DNA of 64,000 bases, taken from Acidobacteriaceae bacterium (GTDB lineage Bacteria; Acidobacteriota; Terriglobia; Terriglobales; Acidobacteriaceae). The stretch is taken from positions 141,192 to 205,191 of the forward strand of contig PLHW01000041.1 of assembly GCA_003139095.1 (NCBI GenBank), read 5' to 3'. The translations under genes and the position numbers were made by a program. A model generated the notes under the pieces. The model ran no database searches. It saw nothing but the letters and a program-made list of their open reading frames with translations, and was not told the origin of the DNA. Of the stretch, positions 8,833 to 17,469 are shown in pieces. Numbering within the stretch: position 1 is the stretch's first letter; each line of letters opens with the position of its first letter.

Positions 8833-9579
8833 ATGTCGTGGTATGCGTACTGCCTCACGGAACACCAGCCCCTCCCAAACGGTGTCCGAGCCCGCCGTCC
8901 TTTCGTTTTAGAAGGTGTTCAAGGTGTGAATGCCTCACCGGTCATGAGTTATCCCAGCGGAGATTTCGCGGTCATTGTCAGTGAGTACGACCGCGCCTCC
9001 TCGAAATTGGACGAAAAGTCGGTTCTGGAGCACGCCCGCGTAGTCAGCCAGAGCTTCCGCACGTCAACCGTTCTACCCTTCCGTTTCGGCACCATTTTTG
9101 ACACCGAAGACGCCATTCGCCAGGCCGTGCGCTCCAATCGCCGCGCGCTTTGCGAAAGTGTCGAGCGCCTCCGCGGCAAATCCGAAATGCGCATCAAGCT
9201 CACCGTGCGCGACGGCTCTCTCCGCGGCAACATGGAGGACGTCGTCCTGCCAGACACGGTGGGCCGCGAATACCTCGCCAAGCTCCGCGAGAAGGCCTCG
9301 CGCGAGCGGGAGCGACAAACCAAGGCTCGCGCCCTCTCCGTGCAGGTACACAAGCTCTTTAACCCGCTCGAAGAGGAAGTGAGTTGTAAACGCGTCGCCG
9401 CCGACGGCATGCTCCTCGATATCGCCCACCTCATCGACACCAAATCCATTGAAAAATATCAGAACCGCTACTCCACAGCCGCCAAGCAGCTCAAAAACTG
9501 CGAGATGGTCGTCAGCGGTCCCTGGCCCCCCTACCACTTCCTGCCGGAAAAACTCCGCCAGGTCGCGGGAGATAGTTAG
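8833..9579 (+). CDS. GvpL/GvpF-family gas vesicle protein (orphan)
   Basis: A 248-residue member of the GvpL/GvpF family, minor proteins needed for gas vesicle assembly. Family hallmarks are the N-terminal YAYCLTE strand, the VLPFRFGTIF segment in the middle, a charged helical stretch (REKASRERERQTKA), and the near-invariant C-terminal SGPWPPYHFLPE. Length matches the family. The ATG at 8833 follows GGAGAG. No gvpA structural gene or other gvp gene is nearby, and a terminator follows directly, so it is a single-gene unit. Acidobacterial copies without vesicle genes may do something else; that is inference. Confidence 0.88.
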   Translation: MSWYAYCLTEHQPLPNGVRARRPFVLEGVQGVNASPVMSYPSGDFAVIVSEYDRASSKLDEKSVLEHARVVSQSFRTSTVLPFRFGTIFDTEDAIRQAVRSNRRALCESVERLRGKSEMRIKLTVRDGSLRGNMEDVVLPDTVGREYLAKLREKASRERERQTKARALSVQVHKLFNPLEEEVSCKRVAADGMLLDIAHLIDTKSIEKYQNRYSTAAKQLKNCEMVVSGPWPPYHFLPEKLRQVAGDS

Positions 9580-9627
9580 CGCGAAGCGGCTAGCCGCAAA
9601 TAGCAGCCCAAATCTCCGATCTGCAAG

Positions 9628-9660
9628 AAAGCCCCCGAAAATTCGGGGGCTTTTGCTTTT
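9628..9660 (+). terminator. Rho-independent terminator of the GvpL/F gene
   Basis: GCCCCCGAA (9631-9639) pairs with TTCGGGGGC (9642-9650) around a minimal loop and is followed by TTTTGCTTTT. It lies 50 bases after the stop codon at 9579. Confidence 0.88.
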
Positions 9661-9856
9661 CCGCGCCGGACCGTTCACGTTTCCAGCACAGAACCGTTTA
9701 ACTTTTCTGTCTATCAACTCAGCAAATCAGAACTCGGTGGGAGGACTCATTGTCGTGTTCCTCGTTGTCGAAGGATTCGCCTTATATTGGTCACCAGCGC
9801 TAACCAGCGCCGCGCCGGCGGAAGCCGCTTTCGCTCCCGCCGGTCATCGCCGCTCT

Positions 9857-12589
9857 TTACTTTCCCGTGCCCGTGAGCGCGACCGACTGCGTCCCCGCGC
9901 CATCGTTGATCTGCAACGTCGCCGTCCGCTTGCCGCTGGCAGTTGGAGTGAACGTTACAGAAATGCTGCAGTTCGCGCCGGCCAAGAGCGTGCTCTTGCA
10001 CGCCGACTTGAAACCAAAATCCCCCGGATCGCTGCCGCCCAGCCCAACGCCGCTGATCGCGAGCGTCGCTGACTCGTCATTGGTAACAATCACGGTTTGG
10101 GCTTTGCTTGTCTTGCCCACCGTTTCGCTGCCTAAGTTCATATTCAGCGGCGAGACGCTCACCGGCTGCGTATTGTTCAGCAGGATGGTCACCCAGTCCT
10201 GGCTCGTCCAACCCGCATTGCCCGCCACGGCCACGTCGATCATGCCGTCGCCGTTGAAGTCGCCCAAGGCAATGCCGGAATTATCCACGCCGCCGACCCA
10301 TGGCCCGTCGTCCAGATTGAACGTGCCGTCGCCGTTGCCGGTGTAAACCAGCGCCGCTCCCCAAGTGTTTTGTCCGCTATATTCCGTGTCGCAGGCGCTA
10401 TATTGGACGGCCAACGCCAGATCCAGCTTGCCATCCTGGTTGAGATCGGCAGCGCCAATCCAGTACGGATTGGATCCGCCGCTCGGATAGCATTGTTCCC
10501 ACGTGCCGAAGTTATAGGTGCTGCCCGCGGTGAACGTGCCGTCGCCCTTGCCGGTTAAAATCACGAACGATCCGGAATCGTCCCAACTGCTGACCGCCAG
10601 GTCGAGCTTGCCATCGTTGTTGAAATCGCCGGCCGTGAATCCGACCGGGTTGATGACCGAAGGCGTCACCATCGGGGCCTGGAATGTGCCGTCGCCGTTG
10701 CCGAGCAGAAGATTGACTGCCGTCGCTCCGTAGTTGGTGAGGGCGAGATCCAGCTTGCCATCGTTGTTGAAGTCGCCGATCGCCATGCTTGCCGCCTCCG
10801 TCCCGCTGGCCCCTGCAATTACGTTTGCCGTCCCGTAAACGCCCTTACCGTTGTTGAGCAGCACGCTCAGGCTGCCGTCTCCATTGGAAGTCAGTATGTC
10901 CAGCCTGCCGTCGCCTCGGAGGTCGGCCAACGTCACGCTGTAGGACTGTTGCGTCGTCCCGGTGGAATAATAGACAGGCGCTTTGAATTTTCCCTTGCCT
11001 GCGCCGAGCAGCACCGCTACTTCGTTGTTCGGACACCCGCCTCCGCTGTTGGTCATGTTCGCCACTACGTCCACCTTGTGATCTCCATTGACGTCACCCA
11101 AGGCGATGTAACTGACCCCGCCACGGTTGGCTTGGCCGCAACCGACCGCGGTGGAAATAGGACTCCCGAATCCGCCGTGCGAACTGCCCAGCAGCACGGT
11201 AATTCCGACGCCTGTTCCGCCGCCCGCTTCCACGATGTCCAGGATGCCGTCGTTGTTCATGTCCGCCGTCGCAATACCCGAGACCGTGCCGCTCCACGTG
11301 TAGCCGTAACTCTGGCTGCTGCGGAACGTTCCGTCCCCATTTCCGAGGGCCACCGTCTCCCACTGGCCGGCGTTATTGGAGGTGGCGAAGTCCAGCTTCT
11401 TGTCGCCATTAAAGTCGGCGAGTACAACATTGTTCGGATACCCATCCGTGGCGAATGAGCCTAGGGTAGTGAATCCGCCTTTCCCGTTGCCCAGCATTGT
11501 CCACACCGCAGAGGACGAATAGGAACTCACAACCAGATCGTTTTTCCCATCGCCATTGATATCGGTGATCACAATGGAATTGATCCACGAAGGGCCATAG
11601 AGAACGGGGGGAGTCTTAAACGTGCCATCGCCGTTGTTCATATAGACGTACGCGCCGTTCCCAGTTCCCATCACCACGTCCCCGTTGTCGCCCTTCTTCA
11701 GTTGCCCGATGGCTACCGCCATCGCGCCCGAATTCGATCCCTGCTGGTAAAACGCCGGCGTTTGGAAGGTGCCGTCGCCGTTTCCGATCAGCACATAAAT
11801 CCCGTCGCCGCTCACGTTGGACGCCACCACCAGGTCGGGCTTTCCGTCATGATTGACGTCCCCGGCAGTCATTGCTCCTGAATAACCCGACTGTGAGACC
11901 GACACCAGTGTCGGAGTCTGGAACGTCCCATCGCCGTTGCCCAGAAAGACGTCGACGCCATTCTTGCTGGGATCGATGGCGAGGATGTCGAGGTGTCCGT
12001 TGCCGCGCAGATCGGTGGCAATCAATCCGCCAGCCAGATCGTTGTTCGCGGGAGTGCCGATCTCGGTATACGTAGCCTCCAGCGTGAAGCCACCCGCGCC
12101 GTTGCCCAGATAAATCCACAGCGTGCCCGGGTTGAAGTTGCAGTCACCCCCAGCGCTGCCGGTCACGATGGCGAAATCGAGATTACCGTCGTTATTGAAA
12201 TCGCCCGTGACGATTCCGCCTTCCAGATTGCATGCAAACGGACTGGTAATGGCCGTGTCGGGCCCGAACCCGCCATTTCCGGTGCCCAGCTGCAGGCTCA
12301 CTCCATCGTCCGCCAGCGTGAGCAGGTCGGGGATTCCGTCATTGTTAAAGTCGCCTGCGACCACCACATAAGACTGCGTCGGGCTGTGATTGGGGATCAC
12401 CGAAGCCCCATTAAAGAACGTGGGGTTCACGAAAGTTGCTGGCACAGGTTGTGCGAACAGAATACTGGTGAGAGCCACCACCATCAGGGCCGAGAGGAAA
12501 ATTCCAAGTGTCCCAAGAAAAGCCGGCCGTTGCTTTCCCGTCACAGTTGCCGCATTCAATCCGTCAGTTTGTTGCCGCGTAAATTTCAT
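9857..12589 (-). CDS. Secreted FG-GAP/VCBS repeat protein with C-terminal ASH-type domain
   Basis: A 910-residue exported protein. The ATG at 12589 is preceded by AGGGGGA and opens a long N-region and hydrophobic segment (about 28-48) acting as a signal peptide. The body (about 60-790) carries a dozen or more repeats containing GDFNNDGKLDLA and LGNGDGTF, calcium-binding FG-GAP/VCBS blades that form beta-propellers. The last 110 residues (LNLGSETVGKTSKAQTV to the end) match choice-of-anchor D/ASH-type immunoglobulin-like domains. No catalytic module is present; adhesion or polysaccharide binding is plausible. It is the last member of a minus-strand run of secreted proteins. Confidence 0.87.
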   Translation of the reverse strand: MKFTRQQTDGLNAATVTGKQRPAFLGTLGIFLSALMVVALTSILFAQPVPATFVNPTFFNGASVIPNHSPTQSYVVVAGDFNNDGIPDLLTLADDGVSLQLGTGNGGFGPDTAITSPFACNLEGGIVTGDFNNDGNLDFAIVTGSAGGDCNFNPGTLWIYLGNGAGGFTLEATYTEIGTPANNDLAGGLIATDLRGNGHLDILAIDPSKNGVDVFLGNGDGTFQTPTLVSVSQSGYSGAMTAGDVNHDGKPDLVVASNVSGDGIYVLIGNGDGTFQTPAFYQQGSNSGAMAVAIGQLKKGDNGDVVMGTGNGAYVYMNNGDGTFKTPPVLYGPSWINSIVITDINGDGKNDLVVSSYSSSAVWTMLGNGKGGFTTLGSFATDGYPNNVVLADFNGDKKLDFATSNNAGQWETVALGNGDGTFRSSQSYGYTWSGTVSGIATADMNNDGILDIVEAGGGTGVGITVLLGSSHGGFGSPISTAVGCGQANRGGVSYIALGDVNGDHKVDVVANMTNSGGGCPNNEVAVLLGAGKGKFKAPVYYSTGTTQQSYSVTLADLRGDGRLDILTSNGDGSLSVLLNNGKGVYGTANVIAGASGTEAASMAIGDFNNDGKLDLALTNYGATAVNLLLGNGDGTFQAPMVTPSVINPVGFTAGDFNNDGKLDLAVSSWDDSGSFVILTGKGDGTFTAGSTYNFGTWEQCYPSGGSNPYWIGAADLNQDGKLDLALAVQYSACDTEYSGQNTWGAALVYTGNGDGTFNLDDGPWVGGVDNSGIALGDFNGDGMIDVAVAGNAGWTSQDWVTILLNNTQPVSVSPLNMNLGSETVGKTSKAQTVIVTNDESATLAISGVGLGGSDPGDFGFKSACKSTLLAGANCSISVTFTPTASGKRTATLQINDGAGTQSVALTGTGK

Positions 12590-12698
12590 AAAAGTCCCCC
12601 TGGAAGCGCAAATTTTGTTCGTCATTTGAAAGCGTGTCCCGGCAAAACCGGGTACAAATTTTTCCGTACCGTTCGAACTTCAGCTTTTCATTTCCGCA

Positions 12699-13721
12699 CT
12701 ACGGCTGGTAAATCTGAACGTAGTTGTAAATGCTGCTCAGGTTGCTGGCCGCTCCGCCAAAGCAATACAGGCGGCCCCCGACGGTCGCGGAGCCGGGAGT
12801 TTGCAAGGCGTTCGGCATCGAGGCCAGCGTCGTCCACGACTTTGTCTTTGCGCTGTAAGCTTCGTTCACGCTGAGCACGCCGGCCGAATTCCCGCCGCCC
12901 GCGTCGTACAACTGCCCCTTCACAACCGCGAAGCAGGACTGCTGGCGCGGAGTAGGATCGGGCGTCAGTTGCGTCCATGCGTTCTTCTTTACGCTGTAAC
13001 TCTCGCTCTCACCTGTGGAGCTTCCGTTGGGCGCGATGTTTCCGTCCACCGCCGCGATGCTCGTTCCCAGCAAACCTACTGCCTCCCACGATTTCGCGAG
13101 CAGCAAAGGCGCTTCTTCCTTCCAGGTATCGGTGGTGGTGTCGTAGCTTTCGACCGTGTCATACCAGAACTGAGTGTTCGGGTCGTAGCCGCCAATGACG
13201 TAGATGACGTCCTTGTCCACCACTGCCGGCATGCTGTTCCTCGCCGTCGGCATCGAGGCCTTCGTCGTCCAGCTATTCGAAACTGGATCGTAGGCCTCGA
13301 CCAGTGATAGAGGGTTTGATCCGCTGGTGCTGCCTCCAATCACATACAAGATCCCGTTGACCACGGCCGACGCCCCTAGCTCGCGCGCGGTCGGGTCGGA
13401 AGCGCCCGTCGTCCACGTGTTCGTCTTGGTGTTGTAGATTTCGTTTACGCCGGTGGCTTGGTACCCGGAGTTAGTAGCCCCGCCGACGACATAGATGTTG
13501 TTCCCGATCGCTCCCGCAAATGCGCCAAAGCGAGCGGTGGGCATCGCCGCGCCGCTGGTCCACGTGTTGTGATTGACCTTCGGCTCTGCCTGCGCGGCTG
13601 CGTCGTTTTGGGCCTGGACCGGCAGCGCTGCGCCCGCAACGAGCACCACAAGGGCCAGCACGGTGTGCGTGAAACCGGAAATAAGAGTTCGTTGGTTCAT
13701 CCGAAAACGCAGGCAGTTCAT
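12699..13721 (-). CDS. Secreted kelch-repeat protein (paralogue 1)
   Basis: An exported protein of 340 residues with about six kelch repeats (patterns such as NNIYVVGG, LYVIGG, VEAYDPVSNSWTTKASMPTAR), predicted to fold into a single beta-propeller. The start at 13721 follows GGGAG. The N-terminus has a signal peptide (about 20-45), then the NHNTWTSGAAMPTA block shared with the three other kelch genes. It ends in YVQIYQP like two of its neighbours. The propeller is a binding scaffold; no ligand can be inferred. Confidence 0.86.
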   Translation of the reverse strand: MNCLRFRMNQRTLISGFTHTVLALVVLVAGAALPVQAQNDAAAQAEPKVNHNTWTSGAAMPTARFGAFAGAIGNNIYVVGGATNSGYQATGVNEIYNTKTNTWTTGASDPTARELGASAVVNGILYVIGGSTSGSNPLSLVEAYDPVSNSWTTKASMPTARNSMPAVVDKDVIYVIGGYDPNTQFWYDTVESYDTTTDTWKEEAPLLLAKSWEAVGLLGTSIAAVDGNIAPNGSSTGESESYSVKKNAWTQLTPDPTPRQQSCFAVVKGQLYDAGGGNSAGVLSVNEAYSAKTKSWTTLASMPNALQTPGSATVGGRLYCFGGAASNLSSIYNYVQIYQP

Positions 13722-13754
13722 GGTTGTCTCCCTTAACATCGAATTGATTAATAC

Positions 13755-13784
13755 GGCCCGATGCTCACCTCGGAGCATCGGGCC
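13755..13784. repeat. Strong intercistronic hairpin
   Basis: A perfect 12-bp inverted repeat, GGCCCGATGCTC (13755-13766) and its complement (13773-13784), around a 6-base loop. It lies 12 bases past the stop of the kelch gene ending at 13796. On the minus strand no T-run follows, so it is more likely an mRNA-stabilising or attenuating hairpin than a classic terminator. Confidence 0.6.
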
Positions 13785-13795
13785 TCAGCCAAACC

Positions 13796-14809
13796 TTACG
13801 GCTGATAAATCTGCACGTAGTTGTAGACCGTGTTGTTGGGAGGCACCGCGCTGTTTCCACCGCCAATGCAGTACAGCCGCCCTTTGTAGACCGCCGAGCC
13901 CGAATCGGTCAGCGTATTCGGCATCGCGGCCAGCGACGTCCACGAGTTCTTCGCCAAATTGAACGACTCCATCACCGCGATCGGGTTATTCCCCGAGGCG
14001 TTCCCGTCCGAGGCGTACAGCTTCGTGCCGATCGCGCCGAAGCACGACCCATTCCTCGGGTTCGGGTCCGCCGCCAGCGAGGTCCACGTATTCGTCGCGA
14101 TGTCGTAGGCTTCGTTGTCGCCCGTATCGCTGCCGCTGAATCCGTCCGCCGCCACAATCGTCGCCGCCGAAATCAATCCCGCGGAAATCTCCGACTTCCC
14201 CCGCAGCAATCCCGCTTCTTCCGTCCACGTGTCGGTCGCGGGATCGTAAGCTTCGACCGTCGACAACCGGTTGCCGTTGTAGCCGCCAATCACATAAATG
14301 ATGCCAGCCTTGTCTGCCACCGCCGTGGCGCTGCATCTCGCCGTCGGCATCGCGGTTTTCGGCGTCCACGTGTCCGTCTTCGGGTTGTACGCCCACACCG
14401 CGTTCGTCACCGCCCCGCCCCCGTTGCTGCTTCCGCCGAAAAGATAAAGAATGTTTTTCACCACCGCCGACGCCGGCTGCGCGGTCGCCGTCGGAATCGG
14501 AGCGGCGCTCGTCCACGTGTTCGCAACCGGGTTATAGACCTGGTTGTCAGCCGTGGCCGGCCCACCCGTGTATCCGCCGACTACATAGATCTTTCCTTTG
14601 ATCACGCCCACCCCCGGCCAGTTCAACGCCGTCGGCATCGCCGCTCCGCTCGTCCATGTGTTGTGGTTGACCGCCGGTGCCTCTCGACCCGCGACCCCAG
14701 CCTGTGCGCGGAGCGGCAATGCCGCTCCGCCGATGAAAATGAACACAGCCATCGCGGCCAGCGCCGCTCCATTCGCTTTCTTCCACGTCCCACCCGTGCT
14801 CGAATTCAT
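13796..14809 (-). CDS. Secreted kelch-repeat protein (paralogue 2)
   Basis: A 337-residue exported kelch propeller. The ATG at 14809 follows AAGGAG. After a signal peptide (hydrophobic stretch AALAAMAVFIFIGGAALPL), the NHNTWTSGAAMPTA block opens six repeats with signature segments IYVVGGYTG, LYLFGGSS, IYVIGGYNG and LYCIGG; the protein ends YVQIYQP. It is closest in layout to the paralogue at 12699. A strong hairpin separates the two genes. Confidence 0.86.
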   Translation of the reverse strand: MNSSTGGTWKKANGAALAAMAVFIFIGGAALPLRAQAGVAGREAPAVNHNTWTSGAAMPTALNWPGVGVIKGKIYVVGGYTGGPATADNQVYNPVANTWTSAAPIPTATAQPASAVVKNILYLFGGSSNGGGAVTNAVWAYNPKTDTWTPKTAMPTARCSATAVADKAGIIYVIGGYNGNRLSTVEAYDPATDTWTEEAGLLRGKSEISAGLISAATIVAADGFSGSDTGDNEAYDIATNTWTSLAADPNPRNGSCFGAIGTKLYASDGNASGNNPIAVMESFNLAKNSWTSLAAMPNTLTDSGSAVYKGRLYCIGGGNSAVPPNNTVYNYVQIYQP

Positions 14810-14894
14810 ATTTCTCCTTAGAAGTGACAATCAAGAGCTCGAACTGCCTTCCAACAAACTGCACTGCCGAAAATCTACGGCCGCAAATCTGCCC

Positions 14895-16385
14895 CTACTG
14901 CTGCGCCGTCCCGCCCGTGAGCGTGCTGTTGTCCGTTTCCAGCAGCAGCACTTCCTTGCCACTGCCGACCCTCACCGTATTGAAATTGGCCGCGCTCCCT
15001 CCGCTCGGCGTAATTTGCGCCGTCCCCGTGCAGTTCGCGCTCTCCGTGTATGTGCCCGTAACCGACACCTCCGTGCTCGCGTAGTTCACGCTGAACGTCT
15101 CCGTGCCCGAGAGATTTCCCTTTCCGTCCAGCGTCACTTGCCCCACAATCGCTTCCGGACTGTCGTTCGAGAAATCGGTCGCCAGCAAGTTCGTCGCCAG
15201 CGCTTGTTTCTTCCCGCTCAGTCCGCACGTTCCCGTCCCCTGCGCCACGCCAAACCCCGGCTGCGCGGTGCCATTGTCGCTTTGAATCATCTGGAAGCCC
15301 TTGCTGCTTTCGAGCGTCACGTCAAAGTGCACTGGCGAGCCCGCACCGTCATCCTCATTGGTTAACGTCATCGTTCCGCTGCAATTTTTCTCGATCGAGT
15401 AGGTGCCGGTGAATGTCCCGGTCGTGATCGTTCCGTTCCCCTCGGCCCACGTAAACGATCCGCTCGTGATGTTGCCGTTGCCGTCCGCGTCGATCTGGCC
15501 AAGCACCGCATTCACTAACGTCCCTCCGATGCCGCCCGGCCTGCCATGGAAATATCCGTAGACGCCCTTCAGGCTCGCGTTCGTACATTTCGCCGGCGCC
15601 GCCTGCCCGTTGCCCCCGGCCAGCGTTCCGTTGTCCGTTTCCAGCAGCAGCAGTTCCTTGCCCGCATTCACCACCACCGTCGCGAAGTTCGCCGCCGTGC
15701 CTCCACTCGGTGTAATCTCCGCCGTGCCGGTGCAGTTCGCATTCTCGGTGTATGTCCCCGTCACCGAAGCGGTTGAAATCGCGCCGTCGTCGCTGATCGT
15801 TTCGCTGCCCGAAAGGTTACCCTTGCCGTCCAGCGTCAACAGCCCAACAATCGCTTCCGGCACGTCGCTTGGCAGCAACGTCGAAATAAAGTTGGTCGCC
15901 AGCGTCAGTTTTTTCCCAGGCACCCCGCAGGTCGCATTCCCCTGCGCAAAGCCAAAGCCCGGTTGGTCGTCGCCCACGTCGGTCTGAATCATCTGGAAGC
16001 CCTTGTTGCTGTCGTCCAGAGCAAGATTGAAGTCGGCCGGGCTCCCGTTCTCCGAATTGAAAGTCAACGTCCCCGCGCAGCTTTTCGAGATCGAATACGT
16101 CCCCGTCAAAGTCCCGGTTGAGATCGTTCCGCCCGCACTCTCAGTAAATGACCCGCTCGTGATGTGTCCTGCGCCGTCGGCCGTAAATTGCCCAAGTACT
16201 GCGTCAACCGGTTGCCCGCCAAGGCCGCCCGGCCGCCCGTGAAAGTATCCGTAAACTCCCTTGAGGCTCGCGTTCGAGCAAACCGCCGCCGCCGCGGGCG
16301 TCGCCGCCATCATCGTCGCCAACAAAACCGCCGCCACTCCGATCGCTCCGAAACGCACGTTGGTTTTTCCATCCATGCATGTCAT
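14895..16385 (-). CDS. Secreted hypothetical protein with internal duplication
   Basis: A 496-residue exported protein of no named family known to me. A signal peptide ends near ATPAAAA; the ATG at 16385 follows AGGAGGG. The mature protein is two similar halves of about 230 residues. Each begins C-(S/T)-NASLKGVYGYFHGRPGG, continues with a GTFTGTYS beta module and a KGFQMIQ(T/S)D segment, and closes with a second TGTYTE-NCTGTA module and ELLLLETDN. Each half has conserved cysteines. This looks like a beta-sandwich repeat protein of the cell surface. It interrupts the run of kelch genes and is transcribed with them. Confidence 0.7.
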   Translation of the reverse strand: MTCMDGKTNVRFGAIGVAAVLLATMMAATPAAAAVCSNASLKGVYGYFHGRPGGLGGQPVDAVLGQFTADGAGHITSGSFTESAGGTISTGTLTGTYSISKSCAGTLTFNSENGSPADFNLALDDSNKGFQMIQTDVGDDQPGFGFAQGNATCGVPGKKLTLATNFISTLLPSDVPEAIVGLLTLDGKGNLSGSETISDDGAISTASVTGTYTENANCTGTAEITPSGGTAANFATVVVNAGKELLLLETDNGTLAGGNGQAAPAKCTNASLKGVYGYFHGRPGGIGGTLVNAVLGQIDADGNGNITSGSFTWAEGNGTITTGTFTGTYSIEKNCSGTMTLTNEDDGAGSPVHFDVTLESSKGFQMIQSDNGTAQPGFGVAQGTGTCGLSGKKQALATNLLATDFSNDSPEAIVGQVTLDGKGNLSGTETFSVNYASTEVSVTGTYTESANCTGTAQITPSGGSAANFNTVRVGSGKEVLLLETDNSTLTGGTAQQ

Positions 16386-16469
16386 AAATCCCTCCTGGAA
16401 TGTAGTTAGAACCTCGGTCAACTTCTTAAAGCTGGCGAACCATCAAGCTTTCTTTCTCTCTCCTCCAAG

Positions 16470-17420
16470 CTACGGCTGATAAATCTGCACGTTGTTGATG
16501 GGAGCCCCCTCCCACGAGGCCCAACCGCCGATGCAGTAGAGTTGCTTCTTGTAGACCGCGGAACTGCCTACCATGGTTCCCTGGGGCATGGGAGCGAGCG
16601 TCGTCGTCCATTTGTTCTTCGACAGCTGGAAGGATTCATTCACAGTAGTTGCCGCCCCGGCGTTGTTGAGATAGCCGCCAGCGTCGTAGAACCTCGAACC
16701 GATGGCTCCATAGCAGGAAAAAACGCGCGCCGTGGGATCGGCGGTGAGTTCCGTCCACGTGTTGGTGGCAGTGTCGTAGCCCTCGGTGTCGCCCGTGATT
16801 TCGCCGCCCTGAACGGCGCCGTCGGTGGCCACGATCGTAGTTCCCAGCAGACCGGCCGCAGGGCTTGCCTTATTCCCTAACATCGGCGCTTCTTCGGTCC
16901 AGATATTGGTCGCGGGATTGTAGCTTTCGACCGTCGCGATGAAGTCGCCGGGACCGGCGACGCCGCCAATGACGTAAATGATGTTCTTCTCGACCACAGC
17001 TGCGGTTTCATACCTCGCGGTCGGCATGTCCGCCACAGCAGTCCAAGTCTTGGTCTTCGTGCTGTACGCCCAAACCGCATTCGACGGTGCTCCGTTGTAA
17101 CCGCCAAAGACGTATAAGACGTTTTTCACGACCGCGGCGCTCGAGCCCTCGATTGCGGTTGGATAGGGCACGCCGGTACCCCAGCTGTTGGTGGCGGGGT
17201 CGTAGATCTGCACGTCGGCGACAGGCCCCGACCCGTTGTCCCCGCCGACTACGTAGATCCCGTTTTTAACCACGGCCGCAGCAGGAAGTGCGACGGCCGT
17301 CGGCAGCGCCGCGCCGCTGGTCCACGTATTGTGCGTGACGGCGGGACTCTGCGCTCCCACCAGCGAAGCCGTGCCGATGAGCAAAAGCGATATCAGCATC
17401 AATCGAAGTGTGGTTTTCAT
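16470..17420 (-). CDS. Secreted kelch-repeat protein (paralogue 3)
   Basis: At 316 residues the shortest of the four kelch paralogues. It has a signal peptide (MKTTLRLMLISLLLIGTASLVGA), the THNTWTSGAALPTA block, five to six kelch repeats (IYVVGGDNG, LYVFGGYNG, IYVIGGVAG, FYDAGGY, LYCIGGWA) and the ending NNVQIYQP. Its sequence, including the AVVKNVLYVFGG and AVVEKNIIYVIGG segments, is closest to the paralogue at 17470, only 50 bases away, suggesting a recent tandem duplication. Confidence 0.86.
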   Translation of the reverse strand: MKTTLRLMLISLLLIGTASLVGAQSPAVTHNTWTSGAALPTAVALPAAAVVKNGIYVVGGDNGSGPVADVQIYDPATNSWGTGVPYPTAIEGSSAAVVKNVLYVFGGYNGAPSNAVWAYSTKTKTWTAVADMPTARYETAAVVEKNIIYVIGGVAGPGDFIATVESYNPATNIWTEEAPMLGNKASPAAGLLGTTIVATDGAVQGGEITGDTEGYDTATNTWTELTADPTARVFSCYGAIGSRFYDAGGYLNNAGAATTVNESFQLSKNKWTTTLAPMPQGTMVGSSAVYKKQLYCIGGWASWEGAPINNVQIYQP

Positions 17421-17469
17421 ATTTTTCTCCTATACAAAATTTTGGTCGCGCAAGGGTATTTCCCCGGCT

